NCBI GenBank assembly: GCA_029202485.1
Contig: CP119313.1
Span: 4,216,001 to 4,280,000 of the forward strand
Length of the DNA: 64,000 nucleotides
Direction: 5' to 3'
From: Candidatus Pedobacter colombiensis
GTDB taxonomy: Bacteria > Bacteroidota > Bacteroidia > Sphingobacteriales > Sphingobacteriaceae
In this document: positions 1 to 7,671 of the stretch, one piece after another
Layout of the letters: each line of letters opens with the position of its first letter
How positions within the stretch are numbered: position 1 is the stretch's first letter
Translations under genes and position numbers: made by a program
Notes under the pieces: generated by a model
Database searches by the model: none
What the model was told of the DNA's origin: nothing
What the model saw: the letters and a program-made list of their open reading frames with translations, nothing else

Positions 1-296
1 TTACTATTATCCATATAGGAAATGGTAAGCAAAGTTGCCCCGGTATAGATAGCGGCAACTTTTACCCCCCTGTAAAAGTTAAATCCGTTTCTGATCTGTC
101 CCAAACCCGGCAAAATCGCCGATCTGATGGCAGCTCTTCTTCCTGCAATTTTACCCAGGTTTACATAAGGTTTTACAGTATCAGTGGGTTTAGATTCCAA
201 TACTGTACTATCCTTTTTATTGGTCAGTTTTTGCTGGGCCTTTGCTGCAAAAACAGCAAAAAACAAGAGGACCGATAACAGCAAAACTTTGTGCAT
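1..296 (-). CDS. DUF5683-type exported protein, 5' part only
   Basis: This gene runs off the left edge, so only its first 98 codons are visible. Translation gives a hydrophobic signal peptide (about residues 4-20, ending in AKAQ), a short polar linker, then the stretch ILPGLGQI followed by hydrophobic segments, which I recognise as the pattern of DUF5683 proteins of Bacteroidota. Its ATG overlaps the parB stop codon by one base (TAATG), so it is translationally coupled to parB and belongs to a parA-parB-DUF5683 operon, an order that is common in this phylum. The biochemical function of DUF5683 is not known to me. Family assignment rests on short motifs and gene order. Confidence 0.75.
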   Translation of the reverse strand, partial: MHKVLLLSVLLFFAVFAAKAQQKLTNKKDSTVLESKPTDTVKPYVNLGKIAGRRAAIRSAILPGLGQIRNGFNFYRGVKVAAIYTGATLLTISYMDNS

Positions 297-1219
297 TACC
301 AATCCAATAACTCTAGAATCCGATTCAAATCATTATCAGACATGAATGGAATTTCGATGGCTCCTTTACCATTGTCCCCTACCTTTAATTTCACTTTTGT
401 GGCAAATTTAGAGGCCAGGTCTTTCTGTAATTTTTGATATTCAAAAGGGACCGCCTTCGATTTCAATTGAAATTTAGGTTTTACCTCAACACTGTTGATG
501 CTTCTTACCAATTCTTCAACCTTTCTAACAGAAAGTCCTTTGTCAATAATCTCCTGATGGATAAAAAGTTGCTTTTCTTCTTGTTCTACATTGATCAGTG
601 CACGGGCATGTCCCATGGATATTTTCTGATCGCGAATAGAAATCTGGATAACCGGGGGCAATTTTAGCAGGCGCAGGTAATTGGTCACCGTAGTACGGTT
701 TTTACCTACACGCTCGCCAAGCTGTTCTTGTTTTAGGTTACATTCATCCAGCATGCGCTGAAAACTAAGTGCTACTTCAATAGCGTTCAGGTTTTCACGT
801 TGTATATTTTCTATAAGCGCCATTTCCAGCATCTGCTGATCATTGGCACTACGTACATAAGCCGGGATTTCAGTAAGTCCGGCAAGTTTAGATGCCCTTA
901 ACCTACGTTCACCAGATATGAGCTGATATTGATTTCCGTCTTGTTTTCTAACCGTAATCGGCTGAATAAGCCCCTGCACTCTAATAGACTCAGCCAACTC
1001 GTTTAAAGCCACCTGATCAAATTCGGTACGTGGCTGATACGGATTGGTTTCTATATCACTGATGTTGATCAATCCAATGCCATTGTTGTTTTGGTGGCTT
1101 TCCGATCTGGTTTCACTAACCGGGTTAACCTCGCTTTTAGGCGGGTTAACGGATTCGCTATCATCCAAAAGCGCACTTAACCCTCTGCCTAAACCTGTTT
1201 TTCGCTGAAAAGATGTCAT
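296..1219 (-). CDS. parB: ParB/Spo0J chromosome partitioning protein
   Basis: The 307-residue protein is the DNA-binding partner of ParA in chromosome segregation; ParB proteins bind parS, hydrolyse CTP and slide as clamps. Residues 9-18 (GLGRGLSALL) match the N-terminal ParA-stimulating peptide. The ParB N-terminal domain follows, with GERR at 103-106 and ENIQR at 137-141, both part of the CTP-binding site in the family. A helix-turn-helix lies near 164-190 (GERVGKNRTTVTNYLRLL). The C-terminal part would be the dimerisation domain. It lies 10 bp downstream of parA and overlaps the next gene by one base. No parS-like 16-mer was seen close to it. Confidence 0.97.
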   Translation of the reverse strand: MTSFQRKTGLGRGLSALLDDSESVNPPKSEVNPVSETRSESHQNNNGIGLINISDIETNPYQPRTEFDQVALNELAESIRVQGLIQPITVRKQDGNQYQLISGERRLRASKLAGLTEIPAYVRSANDQQMLEMALIENIQRENLNAIEVALSFQRMLDECNLKQEQLGERVGKNRTTVTNYLRLLKLPPVIQISIRDQKISMGHARALINVEQEEKQLFIHQEIIDKGLSVRKVEELVRSINSVEVKPKFQLKSKAVPFEYQKLQKDLASKFATKVKLKVGDNGKGAIEIPFMSDNDLNRILELLDW

Positions 1220-1229
1220 TAAAAAATAA

Positions 1230-2033
1230 TTATATAATTGCCGTATTTACATCCTGCACTTCCTTAACCAATCCGTTTTTACGAACGATCTCACGTGCCA
1301 GGTTCAGATAATTGATAGCCCCTTTACAGTTTGCATCGTGCATAATTACCGACACACCGTAGCTTGGGGCCTCACTTAAGCGGGTATTTCTTTGAATGAT
1401 GGTTTCAAAAACAAGTTCCTGAAAATGCGTTTTCACTTCTTCAACCACCTGATTCGACAAACGCAAACGCACATCATACATCGTCAGCAAAATACCTTCA
1501 ATTTCCAATTCAGGATTTAAACGATTTTGTACGATTTTAATTGTGTTTAATAGTTTACCTAAACCTTCCAATGCAAAATATTCACATTGAACAGGAATGA
1601 TGACCGAATCTGCTGCTGTAAGTGCGTTAATCGTAATTAAACCTAATGAAGGAGAACAGTCTACAATAATAAAATCGTACTGATCTTTAATTTTCTCCAT
1701 TACAGCTTTCATTTTATACTCCCTGTTATTGAGGTTGATCATCTCGATCTCCGCACCAACAAGGTCGATATGCGCTGGCAACAGATCCAAATTTGGCGTT
1801 TCCGTTTTCTGTATCGCATCCATCGGCTCAATATCATTGATGATACATTCGTAGATGCTGTTTTTGATATTTCTTGGATCAAAACCAATACCAGAGGTAG
1901 AGTTGGCCTGAGGGTCTGCGTCGACCAATAAAGTCCTGTATTCCAGTACGGCTAAACTTGCGGCTAAGTTTATAGATGAAGTCGTTTTACCCACACCACC
2001 CTTTTGATTTGCCAATGCAATAATTTTACTCAT
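1230..2033 (-). CDS. parA: ParA/Soj partitioning ATPase
   Basis: This is a 267-residue deviant Walker ATPase that drives chromosome origin segregation together with ParB on the nucleoid. The deviant Walker A motif KGGVGKT sits at residues 11-17, followed by the VDADPQAN segment and a Walker B-like IIVDCSPSLG stretch. Length and organisation match chromosomal Soj-type ParA proteins without an N-terminal HTH domain, so it should not autoregulate by direct operator binding as plasmid type Ia ParA does. It is the first gene of the parA-parB-DUF5683 operon; a TAGTTTTG element on the minus strand at 2169-2162 is a possible -7 box. Confidence 0.97.
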   Translation of the reverse strand: MSKIIALANQKGGVGKTTSSINLAASLAVLEYRTLLVDADPQANSTSGIGFDPRNIKNSIYECIINDIEPMDAIQKTETPNLDLLPAHIDLVGAEIEMINLNNREYKMKAVMEKIKDQYDFIIVDCSPSLGLITINALTAADSVIIPVQCEYFALEGLGKLLNTIKIVQNRLNPELEIEGILLTMYDVRLRLSNQVVEEVKTHFQELVFETIIQRNTRLSEAPSYGVSVIMHDANCKGAINYLNLAREIVRKNGLVKEVQDVNTAII

Positions 2034-2215
2034 TTATCTTTTTAATAATTACCAATTATTTACTTAAGGCTTAATTTACATTGAAGTAAATCTATAAAAA
2101 ATGCTATTTTTGTAATGTTTTAGGCATATTTTAACGATTAGCTAAGATACAAACTAAATGGCAAAACTAGCATTAATGCATTAAGTGTTTTACACATCTT
2201 ATCAACAATTTACGC

Positions 2216-2737
2216 ATGGTAACCATCATATCAGGAACAAACAGACCTGCAAGTAACACATTAAAAGTCGCAAAATATTACCAGAAAACATTGGCAGAAA
2301 AAGGGTTACAAACCAATCTTTTTAACCTGGAAGATCTTCCCGAAACACTCATTGTGTCTGATCTTTATGGAAAAAGAAGTGCCCAATTTGAGCCCATCCA
2401 AAAGCTAATTGCGGCAACCAGTAAGTTTCTTTTCATCATACCCGAATACAACGGCAGCTTCCCTGGTGTACTAAAAACATTTATTGACGCCTGTAATTTC
2501 CCTGAAAGTTTTTATGATAAGAAAGCCGCTCTGGTAGGTGTCTCTTCCGGAAAATATGGAAACATTAGAGGGATAGACCACTTCGGAGGTGTTTGTAGCT
2601 ACTTACATCTTAATGTACTGCCTTTAAGAATTCACATATCAGCTATCAAAACCGAACTGGATGAGCATGACAACCTGTTTAAAGAGGACACTTTAAAATT
2701 TACAGGTCAGCAAATGGATAAGTTTATTGCGTTTTAA
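2216..2737 (+). CDS. NADPH-dependent FMN reductase family flavoprotein
   Basis: This is a 173-residue flavodoxin-fold protein. SGTNRPASNT at residues 6-15 is the phosphate-binding loop for FMN and PEYNGSFPG at 76-84 is the second flavin-contact loop typical of NAD(P)H-dependent FMN/quinone/azo reductases (PF03358). It is expected to be a cytosolic homotetramer or dimer that reduces FMN or quinone-like substrates; the physiological substrate cannot be read from sequence. A TATTTTTG element at 2105-2112 could be its -7 box, about 100 bp upstream. Its stop codon overlaps the end of the convergent gene on the other strand by 14 bp. Confidence 0.92.
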   Translation: MVTIISGTNRPASNTLKVAKYYQKTLAEKGLQTNLFNLEDLPETLIVSDLYGKRSAQFEPIQKLIAATSKFLFIIPEYNGSFPGVLKTFIDACNFPESFYDKKAALVGVSSGKYGNIRGIDHFGGVCSYLHLNVLPLRIHISAIKTELDEHDNLFKEDTLKFTGQQMDKFIAF

Positions 2738-3182
2738 AACTCAACCAATCTATCCCTTCATTCCCAAACACAAAGAAGCCAGGATAAAGCATTTCGGCGA
2801 TATCCTCCAATGCTGCAACCAGATCTTCGGCATCATCGATATCCAAATCCTGTCCATCCATTAAATAAACTCTATTGTACTCAACGGCTGGCCAGCTGTT
2901 ATCCAATAATGGAAGAACAAGACCCATCAGCGCTAACATAGAGACCCCTCTTTCCAAATAGATAACTACTTTGGCTGTATTTGGAAAATCGTGAAATATT
3001 CCACCGGCAGCTAAAATAACTTCCTCTAAAGCATAATTTAGCTTGTTGTTTGTATCCAGGCAGACTACTGGCACTTTATCCATAAACTTTATTTTATGCT
3101 GGATTAAATCTATACGTTCCTGAAGTTGTTCGCGCAGCGCTTCATCTTTAACCTTATTTATAACAGCATTTAAAAAAGACAT
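2724..3182 (-). CDS. Small protein resembling the C-terminal half of BtuF-like binding proteins
   Basis: I chose the ATG at 3182 (152 residues, MSFLNAV start); a longer frame to 3236 would run across the start of the divergent lipoprotein gene. The protein has no signal peptide. Residues 37-80 (VPVVCLDTNNKL to ERGV) and especially 97-143 (SWPAVEYNRVYLMDG, then LEDIAEMLYPGFFVFG) resemble the C-terminal lobe of periplasmic cobalamin/metal-chelate binding proteins (BtuF/TroA-like), where a 'W.AV..NRVY.VDG...LE.LAE.L.P' pattern occurs. That similarity is by eye only. If correct it is a half-length cytosolic derivative. It overlaps the FMN reductase gene by 14 bp at its end, and a decayed copy of part of it lies at 5409-5464. 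Confidence 0.7.
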   Translation of the reverse strand: MSFLNAVINKVKDEALREQLQERIDLIQHKIKFMDKVPVVCLDTNNKLNYALEEVILAAGGIFHDFPNTAKVVIYLERGVSMLALMGLVLPLLDNSWPAVEYNRVYLMDGQDLDIDDAEDLVAALEDIAEMLYPGFFVFGNEGIDWLSFKTQ

Positions 3183-3227
3183 ATCGATATATTTATTACT
3201 TTGTACAAAATTACTATTCCTGAACTG

Positions 3228-4859
3228 ATGCGCCATATGATAAACAATATTTTTTATGCCCTCTTGATTTTAACATTGCTGTCCTGTAAGCAAAAATCAA
3301 CCGATACGGATAAAAAGGTATTTAATATGAACCTTGACCAGAATGTCACTTCCCTTGATCCTGCTTTTGCCCGCAATCAAAATGCCATCTGGATGATCAA
3401 TCAGATCTTTAACGGACTTGTACAGATTGACAGCACATTAGCTCCCCTGCCTTGTATTGCAAAAACATGGCAAATTTCCGAAGATCACTTAACCTATACT
3501 TTCAACCTACGCAACGATGTTTACTTCCATGACGATCCTATTTTTCCTGATGGAAAAGGCAGAAAGGTGGTCGCAGCTGATTTTATATATAGTTTTTACC
3601 GACTTATAGATCCAAAAGTTGCCTCATCCGGAGGATGGATTTTTAGCGATAAGGTAAAAGATAAAAACAGTTTCATCGCGCTCAATGACAGCACCTTTCA
3701 GGTAAAACTCATTAAACCCTTTCCGGCCTTCATGAACTTATTAACCACACAATACTGCTCCGTAGTACCATGGGAAATTGTTGAGCATTATGGTAAAGAT
3801 TTCAGAAGCCACCCAATAGGCACCGGTCCTTTTAAATTTAAATACTGGAAAGAAGACGAAATTTTGGTCTTGTTAAAAAATGAGCATTACTGGGAAAAAG
3901 AAGGAGAGCAGCAACTCCCCTATCTCGACGCTGTAAAAGTTACCTTCATCAGTGATAAGCAAAGTGCTTTCATGAATTTCATTAAAAAAGATCTTGACTA
4001 TTTTGACAAGGTAGATGGCAGTTACCGTGATGATATCCTGACCAAGAGCGGCAAAATGACCAGCAAGTATAAAGGGAAATTTCAATTAAGAAAAGGTCCT
4101 TATCTATGTACCGAGTATGTCGGCATTTTGGTAGACACCTCAAAAGAAATTGTCAAAAACTCTCCTTTAAGATTTAAGAAGGTGAGGCAAGCTATCAATT
4201 ACGCGATTGACAAACCTAAACTGATTAAATATTTAAGAAACAGCATTGGCAAGCCAGCCACATCAGGTTTTATTCCTAACGGGATGCCTGGCTTCGATAG
4301 TATAGCTGTTAAAGGTTATCATTATGACCCACAGAAAGCAGCCGAATTACTTGCCGAAGTTGGCTTCCCTGATGGAAAAGGTATGTCTCAGCTTACCTTA
4401 AGTACTTCAACAACTTACAAAGACCTCATTGAATTTATTCAGGGGGAACTCAATGCTATTGGCATTCATGTAAAAGTTGATGTGAGCCCGAATGCTAGCT
4501 TAAGGGATCTCATCTCTAAAAATGGAGTTAATTTTTTCAGAGGTTCATGGATTGCCGACTACCCGGATGGTGAGAATTTTCTGGCCATGTTTTATTCCAA
4601 AAATAAAGTACCCAATGGCCCTAACTATACCGGTTATTTTAATGATGACTTTGACCGTCTATTTGAGCAAAGCTATTACGAAAATGATAACAAAAAGAGA
4701 TATTTGCTTTATCAAAAAATGGATCGGATGATTGTAGAATATGCGAATGTAGTTCCCATTCTTTACGATCAATCTCTGGTCATGACACAGAATAACATCA
4801 GCGGATATTCAATGAATGCTTTAAACCTGATGATATTGAAAACGGTGAGAAAGCAATAA
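3228..4859 (+). CDS. ABC transporter substrate-binding lipoprotein, SBP_bac_5 (OppA/DppA) family
   Basis: This is a solute-binding lipoprotein for an oligopeptide-type ABC importer, anchored in the cell envelope. The N-terminus is hydrophobic and ends in a lipobox LLSC, about 20 residues from the start. The start at 3228 (MRHMINN) or at 3237 (MINN) gives a normal signal peptide; a start at 3201 would add nine polar residues before it. The fold markers of family 5 are present: TSLDPAFA early, TWQISEDHLTYTFNLR, VVAADFIYSF, IGTGPFKF and AINYAIDK further on. Total length of about 543 residues fits the family. No permease or ATPase genes are adjacent, so this is an orphan binding protein. A truncated paralogue of its C-terminus lies downstream at 5465-5597. 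Confidence 0.93.
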   Translation: MRHMINNIFYALLILTLLSCKQKSTDTDKKVFNMNLDQNVTSLDPAFARNQNAIWMINQIFNGLVQIDSTLAPLPCIAKTWQISEDHLTYTFNLRNDVYFHDDPIFPDGKGRKVVAADFIYSFYRLIDPKVASSGGWIFSDKVKDKNSFIALNDSTFQVKLIKPFPAFMNLLTTQYCSVVPWEIVEHYGKDFRSHPIGTGPFKFKYWKEDEILVLLKNEHYWEKEGEQQLPYLDAVKVTFISDKQSAFMNFIKKDLDYFDKVDGSYRDDILTKSGKMTSKYKGKFQLRKGPYLCTEYVGILVDTSKEIVKNSPLRFKKVRQAINYAIDKPKLIKYLRNSIGKPATSGFIPNGMPGFDSIAVKGYHYDPQKAAELLAEVGFPDGKGMSQLTLSTSTTYKDLIEFIQGELNAIGIHVKVDVSPNASLRDLISKNGVNFFRGSWIADYPDGENFLAMFYSKNKVPNGPNYTGYFNDDFDRLFEQSYYENDNKKRYLLYQKMDRMIVEYANVVPILYDQSLVMTQNNISGYSMNALNLMILKTVRKQ

Positions 4860-5408
4860 TAGCCTAAGAATTCAGCTAAAAACTAATTAATTACTATTTC
4901 ATTTGGTTATGATTGAACTAGAAGGCCCCGTACTTGTTTAGGATATATTAACAATGGCAGTCTTGAATGCTGTCTTTCAATTAAATGAAATATGTTCTTA
5001 TTGTTTATGTGATTTTTTTTGAGTATTTTTTGAAGAAAAATATGACCATAGCCAAAAAAAAAGTCCTTCAAAAGATGCTTTTGATATTTCTTCAAAAGAC
5101 GGATGAAAAAAGTCTTTTGAAGTCCAAATTAACAGCGCTATTGCAAAAATAAAAGATGTAATTAATGTATTTTTTATCATATGTTCAGCTACAATTTATT
5201 ATAATTCTAAATCTATATTATCAATAATTTTATAAGCTCTTAAAAATAAATAGGATGCTTATAAATGTCTTTTTAATAGAGTTGTAAGCTTATAATTTAT
5301 TGTATAAGTTTTTTAAATATACTTTTATTTATTTAACTGAACTAATCATGAGACGGAGTCCTTAAAATTAATTGATCAACCCTTATTATAAAACACCATA
5401 AAAGAAAG
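4860..5408. other. AT-rich gene-free stretch
   Basis: About 550 bp of very AT-rich sequence lie between the binding lipoprotein gene and the decayed duplicate. Two short overlapping minus-strand frames occur (4907-5095 and 4998-5180). The second encodes a 60-residue peptide with a hydrophobic N-terminus (MIKNTLITSFIFAIALLIW), and the two frames are separated by a run of A at about 5053-5062 where a frameshift could join them. I cannot match either to a family and treat them as unsupported. The stretch may be what remains of the duplicated region after deletion. Confidence 0.5.
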
Positions 5409-5597
5409 ATTTTATGCTGGATTAAATCAGTACGTTCCTGAAGTTATTCGCGCAGCGCTTTATCGATGATTGTAGAATATGCCAATGTAGTTCCTCTTCT
5501 TTATGCTCAGTCATTGATTCTGACACAGAATAACATCAGCGGTTTTTCACTTAACGCTTTAAACCTGATGATATTAAAAACCTTAAAAAAGCAATAA
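5409..5597 (+). pseudogene. Collapsed duplicate of the BtuF-like / binding-lipoprotein gene pair
   Basis: Bases 5409-5464 match 3091-3146 (inside the small minus-strand gene) and bases 5465-5597 match 4727-4859 (the end of the binding-lipoprotein gene, including its stop codon). The two blocks are in the same order and orientation as in the intact pair but the roughly 1.58 kb between them is missing; the joint lies at a shared 'ATC(G)GATG'. In the first block a CAA codon of the minus-strand gene has become TAA. The second block still reads as 43 residues beginning MIVEYANVVP with mostly conservative changes from the intact protein (I/L, V/I, Y/F, R/K), so the copies diverged as functional paralogues before the deletion. 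Confidence 0.85.
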
Positions 5598-5699
5598 TAG
5601 TGCAAAATTTTGAAAAAAAATTAACTAAAGCTGGTTAAGCTAAAAAATAGCTCACGACTTATTGCCATTAAGCCTTAAAATACACATATTTGTTACACA

Positions 5700-6287
5700 A
5701 TGAATTCCACAAAGGCTAAAACTTTTTCTGATACTGAACTTCTTCTTTTGTTAAAGGAGGGCAATCAATTTGTGCTAAAAAGTATTTATGATACTTATTG
5801 GAAATCGCTTTATTTATCTGCATTTAGTGTTTTAAAAGATACACAACAAGCTGAAGATATTGTTCAGGATATTTTTCTTCAGCTGTGGATTCGTAAAAAT
5901 GATGTAGAGATTAAATCACTTAAAGCCTATTTATTTACTGCCGTAAAGTATAAAGTAATCAGTTTTATAAATTCTGCACCTAATCGAAAAGTTTTTATTG
6001 AGGATCAAGAGTTAGAAAAACTAGCAGGCACTGTACATTTAGGCGATCTTTTAGAAGAGCGAGAAATCAAATCCCTTTTAGATCAAGGCATTATGGCTTT
6101 ACCCGAAAGATGTCAGCAAGTTTTTATTTTAAGTAGAAAAGAACACTTAAACAACAAAGAAATAGCCGAAAGAATGGGAATAAGCACCAAAACTGTCGAA
6201 AATCAAATCACAATAGCTTTAAGACATTTAAAAATATCATTAGGCGATTATATTTTATTTATTACTGTGTTTTTACCTTTTTTTTAA
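5700..6287 (+). CDS. ECF RNA polymerase sigma factor of a Sus-type locus
   Basis: This 195-residue protein is a sigma-70 family ECF factor. Region 2 spans about residues 27-90 with the core-binding segment DIVQDIFLQLWIRK, and region 4 spans about 130-185 with an HTH around AERMGISTKTVENQI. There is no region 1 or 3, as expected for ECF factors. The C-terminal hydrophobic tail (YILFITVFLPFF) is often seen in the Bacteroidota sigma factors paired with FecR. The FecR gene follows after 52 bp, then SusC and SusD, so this factor should direct transcription of the 7.7-14.7 kb genes when released. Confidence 0.95.
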   Translation: MNSTKAKTFSDTELLLLLKEGNQFVLKSIYDTYWKSLYLSAFSVLKDTQQAEDIVQDIFLQLWIRKNDVEIKSLKAYLFTAVKYKVISFINSAPNRKVFIEDQELEKLAGTVHLGDLLEEREIKSLLDQGIMALPERCQQVFILSRKEHLNNKEIAERMGISTKTVENQITIALRHLKISLGDYILFITVFLPFF

Positions 6288-6339
6288 AAAAGTAAAAATT
6301 CTTTTGGGGGCAAGACTCTGCTAATTAGACTTACCTTAT

Positions 6340-7512
6340 ATGAATGCCTCAATCACAAATAAAGAATTTAGAGAACTTGCACGTAAGTACGAACTTGGAA
6401 CCGCTACAGAATCTGAGAAGAGGGCATTTGAGCAAGCTTATCATTTATTATCTAAAAAGCATCAGGTATGGGATAATGACCTGATGAATGATGAAAACTT
6501 CGTTAAACAAAACATTTTCACAAACCTGGAAGATAACATTCTCAATCTTGAATCTCCAAAAAAGAGTTTTTCCATTTACAAATATGCGGCTGCAATAACC
6601 ATTTTATTTTCGATTGGAATTACTTCTTATACCCAATATATCAAAGTAAAAGATAAGGGAAACCTCCAGACAAAGCATTTTGGAGGGGAGGAAACAAACC
6701 ATAACAAAGCTTATTTAACATTAGCAGATGGCACTAAAATATCATTAACCGATGCTGCTGATGGTAAACTGATTCAAGAAGCGGGTATTTCTGTTTCTAA
6801 AACAAAAGATGGGCAAATCGTTTATAATGTAACAGATGTTAGCGCAAATAAAACGCATCCAACAACCAATACGATTTCAACACCTGCAGGTGGAAAATAT
6901 ATGGTCATTTTGCCAGACAACACCGAGGTTTGGCTAAATACATCTTCTTCTATATCATTTCCAACAGCATTTGAAACAAATGAACGGAATGTAATGGTTA
7001 CGGGAGAAGTCTACTTTGAAGTATCTAAAGATCCCGAAAGGCCATTTAAAGTGAAAACTGGTAGTGCTGAAGTCAGCGTATTGGGTACGCATTTTAACAT
7101 TATGAATTATGATGATGAGCCAAACACTCAAGTAACTTTGTCTGAAGGATCAATAAGGTTAAATTTAGGAGAAACCTCTCAAATCATTAAACCTGGTCAG
7201 CAAGCACTTTTCAACCGTAGCTCAGATCGTATTGCACTTAGAAATGTTGATACAGATGATGTAATGAGTTGGAAAAATGGATATTTTCTTTTTGACAATA
7301 CACCTATTGATCAGGTTATGCGGGAAATTAAAAGATGGTATGATGTTGATGTAGTTTATGAAGGCAATAAACCTACAATTTCCATCACTGCCATGATCTC
7401 CAGAAATAATAAAATATCTAAAATACTCGATTTACTTAAAAAATCTGGCGGCTTAGATTTTGAAATAAACAACAAACAAATTACAATTAAGAAAATAAAT
7501 GGAGGGAACTAA
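6340..7512 (+). CDS. FecR-family anti-sigma factor
   Basis: This 390-residue inner-membrane anti-sigma factor should hold the adjacent ECF sigma factor in the cytoplasm. An N-terminal cytosolic region is followed by one membrane helix at about residues 80-98 (YKYAAAITILFSIGITSY), then the periplasmic FecR domain with TPAGGKYMVILPDNTEVWLN and the GEVYFEVSKDPERPFKV segment, and a C-terminal DUF4974 domain (DQVMREIKRWYDVDVVY). The periplasmic part is expected to contact the STN domain of the SusC protein encoded next. A 160-bp gap with hairpins separates it from SusC, suggesting that SusC has its own promoter. Confidence 0.95.
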   Translation: MNASITNKEFRELARKYELGTATESEKRAFEQAYHLLSKKHQVWDNDLMNDENFVKQNIFTNLEDNILNLESPKKSFSIYKYAAAITILFSIGITSYTQYIKVKDKGNLQTKHFGGEETNHNKAYLTLADGTKISLTDAADGKLIQEAGISVSKTKDGQIVYNVTDVSANKTHPTTNTISTPAGGKYMVILPDNTEVWLNTSSSISFPTAFETNERNVMVTGEVYFEVSKDPERPFKVKTGSAEVSVLGTHFNIMNYDDEPNTQVTLSEGSIRLNLGETSQIIKPGQQALFNRSSDRIALRNVDTDDVMSWKNGYFLFDNTPIDQVMREIKRWYDVDVVYEGNKPTISITAMISRNNKISKILDLLKKSGGLDFEINNKQITIKKINGGN

Positions 7513-7558
7513 ATGGAAAAATAACTACTCAAAATACGCCAGGGGTTAACTAAAATAA

Positions 7559-7607
7559 CCTTTCCAGATTGCAGTCCGGAAAGGCTTATTTCCTGCTATG
7601 CGGCAGG
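7559..7607 (+). promoter_or_regulatory. Paired hairpins in the FecR-SusC gap
   Basis: A stem CCTTTCC (7559-7565) / GGAAAGG (7578-7584) with a 12-nt loop is followed closely by CCTGC / GCAGG (7592-7607). They lie between the FecR stop and the SusC start, upstream of the shared leader motif. They could end sigma-FecR read-through or form part of the SusC leader; there is no long T-run after them, so a strong terminator is unlikely. Confidence 0.4.
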
Positions 7608-7647
7608 CTGTAGGGTTACCCATAATCAATCGTGTGAATTAACTAAC

Positions 7648-7659
7648 AACTAAACCCAA
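7648..7659 (+). promoter_or_regulatory. SusC leader motif AACTAAACCCAA, copy 1
   Basis: This 12-mer lies with 12 nt between it and the SusC start codon at 7672. An identical 12-mer precedes the other SusC gene of this window with 13 nt of spacing. Matching position in two separate loci points to a role in translation initiation or mRNA processing of SusC transcripts rather than chance. Confidence 0.5.
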
Positions 7660-7671
7660 CAAATCAAATAT

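Noticed and set aside
3201..3227. Upstream in-frame start for the binding lipoprotein
   Set aside because: It would place polar residues before the signal peptide; a lipobox at normal distance favours 3228 or 3237.
4907..5180. Two short overlapping minus-strand frames, one with a hydrophobic N-terminus
   Set aside because: Very AT-rich sequence, no recognisable family, and interruption at a poly-A run; not enough to call a gene.
5690..5702. 13-mer TTGTTACACAATG shared with 17207-17219, both near gene starts
   Set aside because: A 13-mer match is expected by chance several times in 64 kb of AT-rich DNA, and the two positions relative to the genes differ.
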